DNA of 64,000 bases from Maritimibacter dapengensis (GTDB lineage Bacteria > Pseudomonadota > Alphaproteobacteria > Rhodobacterales > Rhodobacteraceae), in the NCBI RefSeq assembly GCF_019218265.1, contig NZ_JAHUZE010000002.1:186001-250000 (forward strand), read 5' to 3'. Shown piece after piece: positions 39,593 through 47,679 of this stretch (positions are counted from its first letter, which is position 1; the number at the start of each line of letters is the position of its first letter). The notes under the pieces are model-generated. The model saw only the letters and a program-made list of their open reading frames with translations. It searched no databases and had not been told where the DNA came from. Both the position numbers and the translations under genes were made by a program.

Positions 39593-40414
39593 ATGACCAG
39601 ATTCCTTTTGTCCGCTGTCGCCTGTTTGCTCGCTGTCCCTGCCGTCGCGCAGGAGCGCATCGAATCTCATTGCCGCGCGCTTGCGGACAACATGAGAGTG
39701 CCCTTCGTTCATCGGGCGCGTTTCAGCGATCCGTTGCCGGACGATACGGTTCGGATCTCCTATATCAGCCATGCGGCGTTTCTGATCCAGACGTCCGGTG
39801 GGTTGACTGCCGTAACGGATTATACCGGAGACGTGGGCGGCGCCGACCTTGTGCCGGACGTGGTGACGATGAACAACGCGCATATCAGCCATTTCACATG
39901 GTCGCCGGACCCGGACATTCCCAACGTGCTCGAAGGCTGGGCCGAGGCGACCGGTGTCGAGCGCGATCACAACCTCGACCTTGGCGAGATGCTGGTGCGC
40001 AACGTGCACACCGATATTCGCTCCAATGGGGGCGGGGGCGTGACCACCGACGGCAATTCGGTGTTCATTTTCGAGGCCGCGGGGCTGTGCATCGGCCATC
40101 TCGGCCACCTGCACCACATCCCGGACGACGGGCAATACGCCGAGATCGGCCGGCTCGACGTGGTCATGGCGGCGGTGGACGGGGGCGTGAGCCTCGACAC
40201 GCAGAGCATGATCGAGGTGATGGGGCGGTTTCGCGCCCGGATGGTCATTCCGATGCACTGGTTCGGGCGCTTCACGCTGGATCGGTTTCTCGCCGGGATG
40301 GGCGAGGGCGGGTATGATGTGGTCGATGCCGGTATCCGCGAGATCACCGTGTCGATGGACAGTCTTCCCAGCCGCCCGACGGTGATGCTGCTGCAACCCG
40401 GCCCGCTCGAGTGA
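39593..40414 (+). CDS. Secreted MBL-fold protein with altered metal motif
   Basis: 273 residues with a signal peptide (TRFLLSAVACLLAVPAVA, cut before QE). The body resembles UlaG-like metallo-beta-lactamase-fold hydrolases: VRISYISHAAFLIQTSGGLTAVTDYTGD, then GHLGHLHH and VIPMHWFGRF near the end. The canonical HxHxDH loop is replaced by NNAHISHF, so at least one metal ligand position differs. The protein could be a redesigned hydrolase or a non-catalytic relative. Periplasmic location is inferred from the signal. Neighbours give no functional clue. Confidence 0.78.
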   Translation: MTRFLLSAVACLLAVPAVAQERIESHCRALADNMRVPFVHRARFSDPLPDDTVRISYISHAAFLIQTSGGLTAVTDYTGDVGGADLVPDVVTMNNAHISHFTWSPDPDIPNVLEGWAEATGVERDHNLDLGEMLVRNVHTDIRSNGGGGVTTDGNSVFIFEAAGLCIGHLGHLHHIPDDGQYAEIGRLDVVMAAVDGGVSLDTQSMIEVMGRFRARMVIPMHWFGRFTLDRFLAGMGEGGYDVVDAGIREITVSMDSLPSRPTVMLLQPGPLE

Positions 40415-40450
40415 CTTGCCAAGGCGCCCGCGCGGTGCCATCCCGAACCT

Positions 40451-41860
40451 ATGGATCTGAACCCGGCAGATGAGGCATTCGAGGCGGGGCTGCGTGCGGT
40501 CTTGCCCGAACAGGTGTTCCGAGACGCGTCGCCGTCTTACTTCGAAGAGCCACGCGGGCTTGTCGCAGGGGTGGAGGGCGTCGTGGTCGCGCCCGGAAGC
40601 ACCGACGAGGTCGCAACGCTGGTGCGCGCCTGTGCCGAGGCGCGTGTCGGGATTGTGCCCTATGGCGGCGGCACCGGGCTTGTCGGAGGGCAGGTGATGG
40701 ACGAGGGCGCGCGGCCCGTGGTGCTGTCGCTCGAACGCATGACCCGTATCCGGGATGTCTATCCCCAGGAGAACGTGCTGGTGGCCGAGGCCGGTTGCAT
40801 CCTGGCCGATGTACAGTCGGCGGCGGATGACGCGGGGCGGTTGTTTCCGCTGTCGCTGGCCTCGGAAGGGTCCGCACGGGTCGGGGGTATTCTGTCCACC
40901 AACGCGGGCGGGGTGAACGTGCTGCGCTATGGCAATGCGCGGGATTTGTGCCTCGGGCTGGAGGCGGTTCTGCCCGACGGGAGCGTCTGGAATGGTCTGA
41001 AGCGGCTGCGCAAGGACAATACCGGTTATGACCTGCGCGGCCTGTTGGTCGGCGCGGAAGGGACGCTCGGCATCATCACGGCGGCGAGCCTGAGACTGTT
41101 CCCGTCGCCTGCAACGCTGGGCACAGCGCTCATGGCCGTGCGCGACCCGGAAGCGGCACTGGCGCTTTTCGCGCTGGCGGGCGATGTGGCGGGGACATCC
41201 GTGTCTGCGTTCGAGCTGATCTCCGGGGTCGGGGCTGCGTTTCTCGTCGAGACCGGGATGCCCGCGCAGTGCCCGATCGACCCGATCCCCGGCTGGTCGG
41301 TACTGATCGAGCTTGGCATGGGAACGAATGACGCGCCGGACGCTGTGCTCGCGACGCTGTTCGAGCGGGCGCTCGAGGCCGGGCTGGTCTCAGACGGGGT
41401 GATCGCGCAGTCGGAAGCGCAGCGCGGGGCGATCTGGGCGATGCGCGAGGAAATTCCGCTCGCCAACCGGAAGGTGGGCGCGGTGTCGTCGCATGACATC
41501 TCGCTGCCGCTCTCGGAGGTGCCCGGCTTCCTGACCGAAGCGGACCGGGTGATCGCGGGGCTTGGGCCGTTTCGTGTCAACGCCTTCGGGCATTTAGGCG
41601 ACGGCAATCTGCATTACAACATCTTCCCGCCGGAGGGCGGATCACGGGATGCCTTTGCGGATCGGCGGGAGGACGTGGCGCGGGCGGTGTATGACCTTGT
41701 CGCGGCGCGGGGCGGATCGTTTTCCGCCGAACATGGGGTAGGGCGTTTCAAGGTCGGAGAGCTTGCGCATTACGGCGATCGGGCGAAACTCGCGGTGATG
41801 CGGGCCATCAAGCAGGCGCTGGACCCGAAGGGGATCATGAACCCCGGCGTTCTGTTCTAG
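40451..41860 (+). CDS. FAD-linked D-2-hydroxyacid dehydrogenase (D2HGDH/GlcD-like)
   Basis: 469 residues of the VAO/PCMH flavoprotein family. The FAD-binding loop is IVPYGGGTGLVGGQV, followed by EGSARVGGILSTNAGGVNVLRYGNARDLCLGLE. The C-terminal FAD-oxidase domain carries VNAFGHLGDGNLHYNIFP and GSFSAEHGVGRFK, including metal-binding histidines. D-2-hydroxyglutarate or D-lactate are the likely substrates. A glycolate oxidase role is less likely because glcE and glcF do not follow. It passes electrons to a quinone or flavoprotein. Convergent with apt, with a strong hairpin between. Confidence 0.88.
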   Translation: MDLNPADEAFEAGLRAVLPEQVFRDASPSYFEEPRGLVAGVEGVVVAPGSTDEVATLVRACAEARVGIVPYGGGTGLVGGQVMDEGARPVVLSLERMTRIRDVYPQENVLVAEAGCILADVQSAADDAGRLFPLSLASEGSARVGGILSTNAGGVNVLRYGNARDLCLGLEAVLPDGSVWNGLKRLRKDNTGYDLRGLLVGAEGTLGIITAASLRLFPSPATLGTALMAVRDPEAALALFALAGDVAGTSVSAFELISGVGAAFLVETGMPAQCPIDPIPGWSVLIELGMGTNDAPDAVLATLFERALEAGLVSDGVIAQSEAQRGAIWAMREEIPLANRKVGAVSSHDISLPLSEVPGFLTEADRVIAGLGPFRVNAFGHLGDGNLHYNIFPPEGGSRDAFADRREDVARAVYDLVAARGGSFSAEHGVGRFKVGELAHYGDRAKLAVMRAIKQALDPKGIMNPGVLF

Positions 41861-41873
41861 CGTCCAACACAGG

Positions 41874-41903
41874 AACGCCCCGCCGGGGGGAAGGCGGGGC
41901 GTT
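41874..41903. terminator. Bidirectional hairpin between D2HGDH-like gene and apt
   Basis: AACGCCCCGCC (41874-41884) and GGCGGGGCGTT (41893-41903) form a perfect 11-bp stem with an 8-nt loop. It lies 13 bp after the dehydrogenase stop and 79 bp past the apt stop. There is no long T-run on either side, but the stem is strong and the genes converge, so termination in both directions is plausible. Confidence 0.6.
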
Positions 41904-41982
41904 GCACAGTGACGTGCGTCTGCAAGCAGGGGTCCGCTCCACGAACCCAGCCACTCGATACAGGGAAATGCTTGCGAAAGGC

Positions 41983-42522
41983 TTAATCGCCCTCGAATTC
42001 GCACAGGATATGGACGTCCATCCCCATCTCTTCGAGTTTCGCGCGCCCGCCGAGGTCGGGGAGGTCGATGATGAAGGCGCAGCCGATGATTTCGCCGCCC
42101 AGCTTTTCGATGAGCTGAATGCCCGCCGCCGCCGTGCCACCGGTCGCCAGAAGGTCGTCGACCACCAGCACCTTCTCGCCGGGTTGGATCGCGTCGTCAT
42201 GCACTTCCATCACCGCTTCGCCGTATTCGAGCGCATAGGCCTGGCTGAGCGTCGCGCCGGGGAGCTTGCCCTTCTTGCGGATCGGGGTGAAGCCGACGGA
42301 GAGCTGGTGCGCGATGGCGCCGCCGATAATGAAGCCGCGCGCCTCGAGCCCCACGACCTTGTCGATTTCCTCGCCGGCATAGGGATGCAGCAACTCGTCG
42401 ATGCACATGCGAAACCCGCGGGGATCGGCGAAGAGCGTGGTCACGTCGCGGAACATGATCCCCTCATGCGGGAAGTCGACGATGGTGCGGATGTAGTCCT
42501 TGACGGATTTGCGGTGTTTCAT
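41983..42522 (-). CDS. apt: Adenine phosphoribosyltransferase
   Basis: 179 residues. Apt converts adenine and PRPP to AMP. The PRPP loop is [17 protein letters not shown] (~117-133). The N-terminal [22 protein letters not shown] and [14 protein letters not shown] are the usual substrate elements, and [17 protein letters not shown] is the flexible loop. It is 58 bp downstream of mtaP on the same strand. MtaP releases adenine from methylthioadenosine, so the pair forms one salvage route. That fits a cell making polyamines, which produces methylthioadenosine. Confidence 0.97.
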   Translation of the reverse strand: MKHRKSVKDYIRTIVDFPHEGIMFRDVTTLFADPRGFRMCIDELLHPYAGEEIDKVVGLEARGFIIGGAIAHQLSVGFTPIRKKGKLPGATLSQAYALEYGEAVMEVHDDAIQPGEKVLVVDDLLATGGTAAAGIQLIEKLGGEIIGCAFIIDLPDLGGRAKLEEMGMDVHILCEFEGD

Positions 42523-42580
42523 GGGCGTGTGGTCCTGTCGTAGTGGCGGGCGAGCGTCGGGTTGCGAGGTGCGAGGCGGG

Positions 42581-43450
42581 TCACAACACGCGGCCGGCGA
42601 CGGTGGCGAGTTTGGCGACGAGCGTGGGGTCGCGTTGGTCGGGCGCGGTCATCACCGCGAATTCCAGCGATCGGTCACAGCCCTGCGGGCAGGCCGCGCG
42701 CTCTGGGCCCAGCAGCGCGGGCAATTGCGCGATGAGATCGCGGGCATTAGCGGAATTGGCACCGAGGGTGGCGATGATTTCGGACACGTCGACTTCGCCA
42801 TGCTGGGGATGCCAGCTGTCGTAGTCGGTAATCATCGCGATGGAGGCGTAGTCCAGTTCAGCTTCGCGGGCGAGCTTAGCCTCTGGCATGTTGGTCATGC
42901 CGATCACGTCGCAGCCCCAGACTTCGCGGTAGAGTTTCGATTCCGCCAGTGTAGAGAACTGAGGGCCTTCCATCGCGAGGTAGGTTCCGCCCATGTGGAC
43001 GCTGACCCCGGTCGTGCGCGCGGCTTCGTAGCAGAGGCCCGCAAGGCGTTCGCAGATCGGATGGGCGACCGAGACATGAGCGACGCAGCCGGGGCCGAAG
43101 AAGCTTTTTTCACGGGCGAATGTGCGGTCGACGAACTGGTCCACGATCACGAAGTCGCCCGGCGCCATTTCTTCGCGAAACGAACCGCAGGCAGAGACCG
43201 ATACCACATCGGTCACGCCAAGCTGCTTCAACGCGTCGATATTGGCGCGATAAGGCACGCTGGTCGGGGAATGGACATGGCCGCGCCCATGACGCGGCAA
43301 AAAGGCCATCGGGACGCCGTCGAGCGTGCCTGTCAGCACCTCGTCGGACGGGGCGCCCCAAGGCGTGTCGAGTTTCTGCCACGCGGCCCCTTCGAGACCG
43401 TCGATGTCATAAAGCCCCGATCCGCCAATCACTCCGATCATCGTTTTCAT
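42581..43450 (-). CDS. mtnP: S-methyl-5'-thioadenosine phosphorylase
   Basis: 289 residues of the MTAP subfamily of purine nucleoside phosphorylases. [17 protein letters not shown] opens the protein, followed by [29 protein letters not shown] with the phosphate-binding His-Arg. [26 protein letters not shown] is next, and [12 protein letters not shown] with [28 protein letters not shown] form the purine site. It splits methylthioadenosine into adenine and methylthioribose-1-phosphate. ATG at 43450 follows GGAAGGGAAATTTC; a longer open frame upstream lacks homology. apt follows immediately. Confidence 0.95.
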   Translation of the reverse strand: MKTMIGVIGGSGLYDIDGLEGAAWQKLDTPWGAPSDEVLTGTLDGVPMAFLPRHGRGHVHSPTSVPYRANIDALKQLGVTDVVSVSACGSFREEMAPGDFVIVDQFVDRTFAREKSFFGPGCVAHVSVAHPICERLAGLCYEAARTTGVSVHMGGTYLAMEGPQFSTLAESKLYREVWGCDVIGMTNMPEAKLAREAELDYASIAMITDYDSWHPQHGEVDVSEIIATLGANSANARDLIAQLPALLGPERAACPQGCDRSLEFAVMTAPDQRDPTLVAKLATVAGRVL

Positions 43451-43563
43451 GAAATTTCCCTTCCAGACCTCCGGCAAGGATGCTGACGGATGATTTGAAT
43501 TCAACCGCTAATCGGTCGCATCTGCGCCAAATTCGTGCCGCGAAATGACGGTATGTGCGGGCC

Positions 43564-44160
43564 ATGTTCGGAGATTTTTTCAGGATCATACCACGCCCGC
43601 CGCTTCGTGCCTTGGTGCCGAACCTTGCCATGCTTGCGGTTTACCTCATGACCCGGGACGGGCTGGACCTTGGCGCCGGCCCGGTGCCGGGTGTGGCGCT
43701 GGGCGTCCTGTTCTTCGTGGTGCTGAGCCTGGGCGGCAGCATCATGAAACGGGTGGAGGAGGGGCGTGTCCTTCAGGGGGTGTTCCTTGCGGGGGTACTT
43801 CTGCTCGGGGTCGCTGCGTTGGGGGTCATCGTGCCGTCCGTGTTCCAGGTGCAGGTGGGCTGGGTCATCGTGGCGATCCTCTTCGCGGTCGGTTTCGCAG
43901 GGTTCGTTTTCTTCGGGGACGAAACCGATCTGTCCGCGCTTCCGTCGGCCTGGGCACGGTATCGGTCCGACCCTGAACGGCGAAGCGCGCTGAGTGTCGT
44001 GGCCGCGCGTCATGCGTTCGATACGATGGTCGCGGCGGCTTTGCTACGCTGGGCGAGCGTCGATCTCTGGGTGGTCTACGTGTCCTGCGGTCGGCTCATG
44101 TCATGGTATGTCGCGGAGGCCGTGATTTACCATATCCTGGTGCGTGCGCGGGACGCCTGA
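43564..44160 (+). CDS. Multi-helix membrane protein of unknown function
   Basis: 198 residues from ATG at 43564 (a GTG at 43555 is an alternative; neither has a clear ribosome site). Four to five hydrophobic segments are visible (LVPNLAMLAVYLMT, GVALGVLFFVVLSLGG, GVFLAGVLLLGVAALGVIV, VGWVIVAILFAVGFAGFVFF). A more polar C-terminal part follows, ending in WYVAEAVIYHILVRARDA. I recognise no named domain. It is divergent from mtaP and 91 bp upstream of the SulP transporter. Confidence 0.65.
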   Translation: MFGDFFRIIPRPPLRALVPNLAMLAVYLMTRDGLDLGAGPVPGVALGVLFFVVLSLGGSIMKRVEEGRVLQGVFLAGVLLLGVAALGVIVPSVFQVQVGWVIVAILFAVGFAGFVFFGDETDLSALPSAWARYRSDPERRSALSVVAARHAFDTMVAAALLRWASVDLWVVYVSCGRLMSWYVAEAVIYHILVRARDA

Positions 44161-44251
44161 GCCAAGGACACCGACATTTTCCGTGGCCTTTTCTGCATCG
44201 CGGCGATAGGAGAGAGCCGCGAACAGAACAACCCCGAAAAAGGTGACGCCC

Positions 44252-45880
44252 GTGCAGTCCACTCCCCTGACCCGTTTTGCAAAACGCGTGAAAGGTGCCG
44301 ATCTTCGGCTCGCACCGAATGACCGGCTAACCCCGGCGCGGATTCGCATCGAGCTTTTGTCGGGCCTTACGGTGGCGCTGGCGCTAGTGCCGGAAGCGGT
44401 GGCGTTCGCCTTCGTCGCGGGGGTGCATCCGCTTGTGGGTCTGTACGCGGCCTTTCTCGTGGGTCTCATCACCGCGCTGATCGGGGGGCGGCCCGGCATG
44501 ATATCAGGCGCGACCGGGGCGCTTGCCGTGGTCATGGTGGCGCTGGTGGCCCAGCACGGGGTCGAATACCTGTTCGCGACCGTGGTGCTCATGGGGATCA
44601 TACAGGTCTTCGTGGGTGTCATGCATTGGGGCAAGTTCATACGTCTGGTGCCGCATCCCGTCATGCTGGGCTTCGTGAACGGGCTGGCCATCGTCATCTT
44701 CCTCGCTCAGCTGACCCAGTTCAAAGTGCCGGGGAGCGCCGAGGTGACCGGGCATGGCACGACGGGCGGTGAATGGCTGTCAGGCGCGCAGCTTTACACC
44801 ATGCTGGGTCTTGTCGCGCTCACCATGCTGGTGATCTGGGGTCTGCCCAAGATCACGCGGATCATTCCCGCGCCGCTGGCCGGAATCTTCGTGACCGCAG
44901 CGGTGGTGATCGGCTTCGGCATCGACGTGCCGCGCGTGGGCGACATGGCCGAGATCAAGGGTGGTTTCCCGCCGTTTCATATCCCGGCGGTGCCGTTCAA
45001 CCTCGAAACGCTGGAGATTATCCTGCCTTATGCGGTGATCCTCGCCGCGATCGGATTGATCGAGAGCCTCCTGACCCTGAACCTTGTCGGTGAAATGACC
45101 CGGCAGCGCGGCGGGGCTTCGCAGGAATGCATCGCGCAGGGGTCGGCCAATATCGTGACCGGGTTCTTCGGTGGTATGGGAGGCTGCGCCATGATCGGCC
45201 AGTCGATGATCAACGTGAAATCGGGCGGGCGCACGCGGATCGCGGGGATCGCGGCGGCGCTGTTCCTGCTGTCTTTCATCCTGTTCGCCAGCCCGCTGAT
45301 CGAACAGATCCCGCTGGCCGCGCTGGTCGGCGTAATGTTCATGGTGGTGATCGGGACGTTTGCGTGGAACTCGGTGCGTATCCTGACGCGGGTGCCGAAG
45401 ATCGACGCTTTCGTCATTCTGCTCGTCACCGCCGTCACGGTCTATGAAGACCTCGCGGTCGCGGTGGTCGTGGGCGTGATCGTCTCGGCGCTGGCCTATG
45501 CCTGGCAGAACGCGACGCGGATTCACTCCAAGACCTACGTGACGCCGGAAGGGGCCAAGGTTTACCAGGTACAGGGGCCGCTTTTCTTCGGGTCTGCCGA
45601 AGGGTTTTCCGAGATGTTCGACGTCGCGGGGGACCCGTCGCAGGTGATCGTGGATTTCGCCGACAGCCGGGTCGCCGACCAATCGGCGCTTCAGGCGATC
45701 GAGGCGGTTGCCGCGAAATACGAGGGCGCCGGCAAGTCGATCCAGCTTCGCCACCTGTCGCGGGATTGTCATCAGCTTCTGACCAAGGCCGGGCACCTGA
45801 TGGTGGATAGCGACGACGACCCGGATTACCAGATCGCCGTCGATTACCAGGTCCGCACGGGCATTCTCGGGGGACACTAA
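44252..45880 (+). CDS. SulP-family anion transporter with STAS domain
   Basis: About 542 residues. The SLC26/SulP core has 10-14 hydrophobic helices, with the signature LTVALALVPEAVAFAFVAGVHPLVGLYAAF near the N-terminus and GMGGCAMIGQSMINVKSGGRTRIAG in the middle. A C-terminal STAS domain (~430-540, VYQVQGPLFFGSAEGF, VIVDFADSRVADQSALQAIEAV) completes it. Substrates of the family are sulfate, bicarbonate or dicarboxylates; which one cannot be read. The start is uncertain: GTG at 44252 has AAGGTGA upstream, while GTG at 44243 lacks a ribosome site. Its stop overlaps the convergent DUF4260 gene by 4 bp. Confidence 0.92.
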   Translation: MQSTPLTRFAKRVKGADLRLAPNDRLTPARIRIELLSGLTVALALVPEAVAFAFVAGVHPLVGLYAAFLVGLITALIGGRPGMISGATGALAVVMVALVAQHGVEYLFATVVLMGIIQVFVGVMHWGKFIRLVPHPVMLGFVNGLAIVIFLAQLTQFKVPGSAEVTGHGTTGGEWLSGAQLYTMLGLVALTMLVIWGLPKITRIIPAPLAGIFVTAAVVIGFGIDVPRVGDMAEIKGGFPPFHIPAVPFNLETLEIILPYAVILAAIGLIESLLTLNLVGEMTRQRGGASQECIAQGSANIVTGFFGGMGGCAMIGQSMINVKSGGRTRIAGIAAALFLLSFILFASPLIEQIPLAALVGVMFMVVIGTFAWNSVRILTRVPKIDAFVILLVTAVTVYEDLAVAVVVGVIVSALAYAWQNATRIHSKTYVTPEGAKVYQVQGPLFFGSAEGFSEMFDVAGDPSQVIVDFADSRVADQSALQAIEAVAAKYEGAGKSIQLRHLSRDCHQLLTKAGHLMVDSDDDPDYQIAVDYQVRTGILGGH

Positions 45881-46275
45881 AAGCTCAGGTGAGTGCGCTT
45901 GAAGGCGTGAAGCGACTTGAAGCCGTAGCCCACCGCGCGGTCCATACCGATATGCGCCCACCAGATCGCGCCGAGTGCGAGGATCATGGGCATCGCCGCG
46001 ACATATCCGATGGCGAGGAGCGCGGCGGGGCCGACATAGGAATGGCCGAGGTTGTAGCACCACCCGCCGATGCGCGTGTTCGCGAGATAGCCGAGCGCCG
46101 AGAGGTCAGGGGCGAGGATCAGGGCGGCGAAGAGCCACCAGCTTGCCCCGGTCGACGCGAAGAGGGCGAGTGCAAGGCCGAGTTGCACAGCCCCCTCGAT
46201 GCGCAGATGCGCGATCTGGTGCATTTCGAGCGGGGCGCGGTCGGTGTCGCGGATGTTCGTGGTCATGGTCGTCAT
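45877..46275 (-). CDS. DUF4260 membrane protein
   Basis: 132 residues with about three or four hydrophobic helices. It shows the pattern RIEGAVQLGLALALFASTG, APDLSALGYLANTRIGGWCYNLGHSYVGPAAL and the end IWWAHIGMDRAVGYGFKSLHAFKRTHLSF, typical of DUF4260. Function is unknown for the family. ATG at 46275 follows GGAGGACACC. The 3' end shares a CTAA with the stop of sulP. Separate promoter likely, since the flavin reductase gene ends 92 bp upstream. Confidence 0.85.
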   Translation of the reverse strand: MTTMTTNIRDTDRAPLEMHQIAHLRIEGAVQLGLALALFASTGASWWLFAALILAPDLSALGYLANTRIGGWCYNLGHSYVGPAALLAIGYVAAMPMILALGAIWWAHIGMDRAVGYGFKSLHAFKRTHLSF

Positions 46276-46366
46276 GGTGTCCTCCAATGCGTGAGAACAT
46301 CCTGATCTAGCCACGTGTGAATGCGAACTCCGTAAATACGATGGTTCGATATTCAGGATTGAATAC

Positions 46367-46972
46367 TTAATCGTCCGGGCGTTTGAGCTCGAAAGCGTCG
46401 CGAATGATCGTGTAATCGCGATACCCGAGGCGGCTCACCATCCCGAACCGGGTGATGTCGAACTTGCCGTCGACGAGGCAATCGTCGCGGATATGGACCC
46501 CGACGACGCGGCCGATCACGAGGTAATTGTCTTCGCCTTCGAGCGGCACGAGTTGGCTCAGCTTGCATTCGAGCGAGGCGGGCGAGAGGGCGACGCGGGA
46601 GCAGCGGATTTCGTTGCAGGCGGCCTTCGTCACCTTGGAATGTGGAAATTCGTCGTCAGAGGCGGCGAGCGACTGGGACGACGCGTTCATCTCGTTGATG
46701 GCCTCTGCCTCCACGACATTCACGCAGAACACCCCGGTCTGGTCGATGTTGCCCAAGGTGTCCTTGCCGCGCGCACGGTCCGATTTGCCGCCCGTAGAGG
46801 CGAACATCACCTGCGGCGGGGTATAGGCCACGCCGTTGAAGAAGGAATAGGGGGCGAGATTGTCGATCCCACGGGTCGACCGTGTCGAGATCCAGCCGAT
46901 GGGACGCGGCGTGATGATCGCGTTGAACGGGTTGTGGGGCAGGCCGTGGCCGTCTTCGGGGCGGTAGAACAT
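46367..46972 (-). CDS. Flavin reductase-like FMN-binding split-barrel protein
   Basis: 201 residues of the flavin reductase/DIM6-NTAB family. It shows FNAIITPRPIGWISTRSTRGIDNLAPYSFFNGVAYTPPQVMFAS, then NVVEAEAINEMNASS and ALECKLSQLVPLEG-like SLECKLSQLVPLEGEDNYLVIGRVVGVHI. The family reduces FMN with NAD(P)H, often for a monooxygenase partner, though many stand-alone members are of unknown role. No partner oxygenase is adjacent. It is divergent from the GNAT gene, only ~90 bp or less away. Confidence 0.87.
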   Translation of the reverse strand: MFYRPEDGHGLPHNPFNAIITPRPIGWISTRSTRGIDNLAPYSFFNGVAYTPPQVMFASTGGKSDRARGKDTLGNIDQTGVFCVNVVEAEAINEMNASSQSLAASDDEFPHSKVTKAACNEIRCSRVALSPASLECKLSQLVPLEGEDNYLVIGRVVGVHIRDDCLVDGKFDITRFGMVSRLGYRDYTIIRDAFELKRPDD

Positions 46973-47063
46973 GTGACTCCTCGTCGTTCATTCAGTGCTA
47001 GCCCGGTTCGGGGCCGAGGGAAAGCGCGGGGCGGGTTTCTTTCGCATAAACCGGGCGAAGTCT

Positions 47064-47603
47064 TTGAAAGGCTTCGCGTCTGCGCTAGGGGAAGGGTCAG
47101 CAAAAAGGAAAACACCGCTGTTCACGTTCGCCACAGAAACGCCGGAAGATTGGTGGGAGGTCGAAGCGCTCTACGACCTCTGTTTCGCACCGGGGCGCGA
47201 GGCTTTGTCCTCCTACCGGCTTCGTGACGACGTGGACCCGGTGGCGGGCCTGTCGCTGACTGCACGGGACGCGGACGGTATTCTTGGCGGTGCGATCCGG
47301 TACTGGCCGGTGCATGTGGGCAGGGTCGATGCTTTGCTGCTCGGCCCGGTCGCAGTGCACCCGACCCGGCAGGGCGAGGGGCTGGGCGGGCTCTTGATCC
47401 AGGATAGCCTTGGCCGTGCTGCGAAGCTCGGCTGGGAGCGGGTGATGCTGGTCGGCGATGCGCCGTATTATTCGCGGTTCGGGTTCAGCCGGCTCGATGG
47501 GGTCGAGATGCCGCCGCCGACCAACCCGGAGCGCGTGCTCGGCCATGACCTCGTGCCGGGCGCATGGGACGGGGTGCGCGGGCCGGTCACACGCTGGGCG
47601 TAG
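47064..47603 (+). CDS. GNAT acetyltransferase (YhbS-like)
   Basis: GNAT fold with the acetyl-CoA motif LLLGPVAVHPTRQGEGLGGLLIQDSL and the C-terminal YYSRFGFSRLDGVEMPPP, matching the YhbS/YpeA-like group. Substrate unknown. The start is unclear: TTG at 47064 is listed here; a GTG at 46995 would add 23 non-homologous residues. A CTG at 47118 preceded by AAAAAGGAAAACACCG would match the family N-terminus best. It is convergent with ptsP; a hairpin element fills the 74-bp gap. Confidence 0.8.
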   Translation: MKGFASALGEGSAKRKTPLFTFATETPEDWWEVEALYDLCFAPGREALSSYRLRDDVDPVAGLSLTARDADGILGGAIRYWPVHVGRVDALLLGPVAVHPTRQGEGLGGLLIQDSLGRAAKLGWERVMLVGDAPYYSRFGFSRLDGVEMPPPTNPERVLGHDLVPGAWDGVRGPVTRWA

Positions 47604-47607
47604 GTCG

Positions 47608-47679
47608 GCCCCTGCGGGGCCGCAGGAGGACCAGTCCTCCTGACCTCCTGAAGTATTTTCGGAACAATGAAGCCGGATC
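47608..47679 (+). terminator. Second copy of the dispersed 3' element, after the GNAT gene
   Basis: Starting right after the GNAT stop, GGCCCC-TGC-GGGGCC is followed by the stem CAGGAGGAC-CA-GTCCTCCTG (47623-47642). The tail CCTCCTGAAGTATTTTCGG and AACAATGAAG comes next and runs into the ptsP stop codon. Arrangement and sequence match the element after tldD. The stem and TATTTT suggest termination of the GNAT transcript; on the other strand the ptsP transcript would also cross the stems. Confidence 0.65.
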
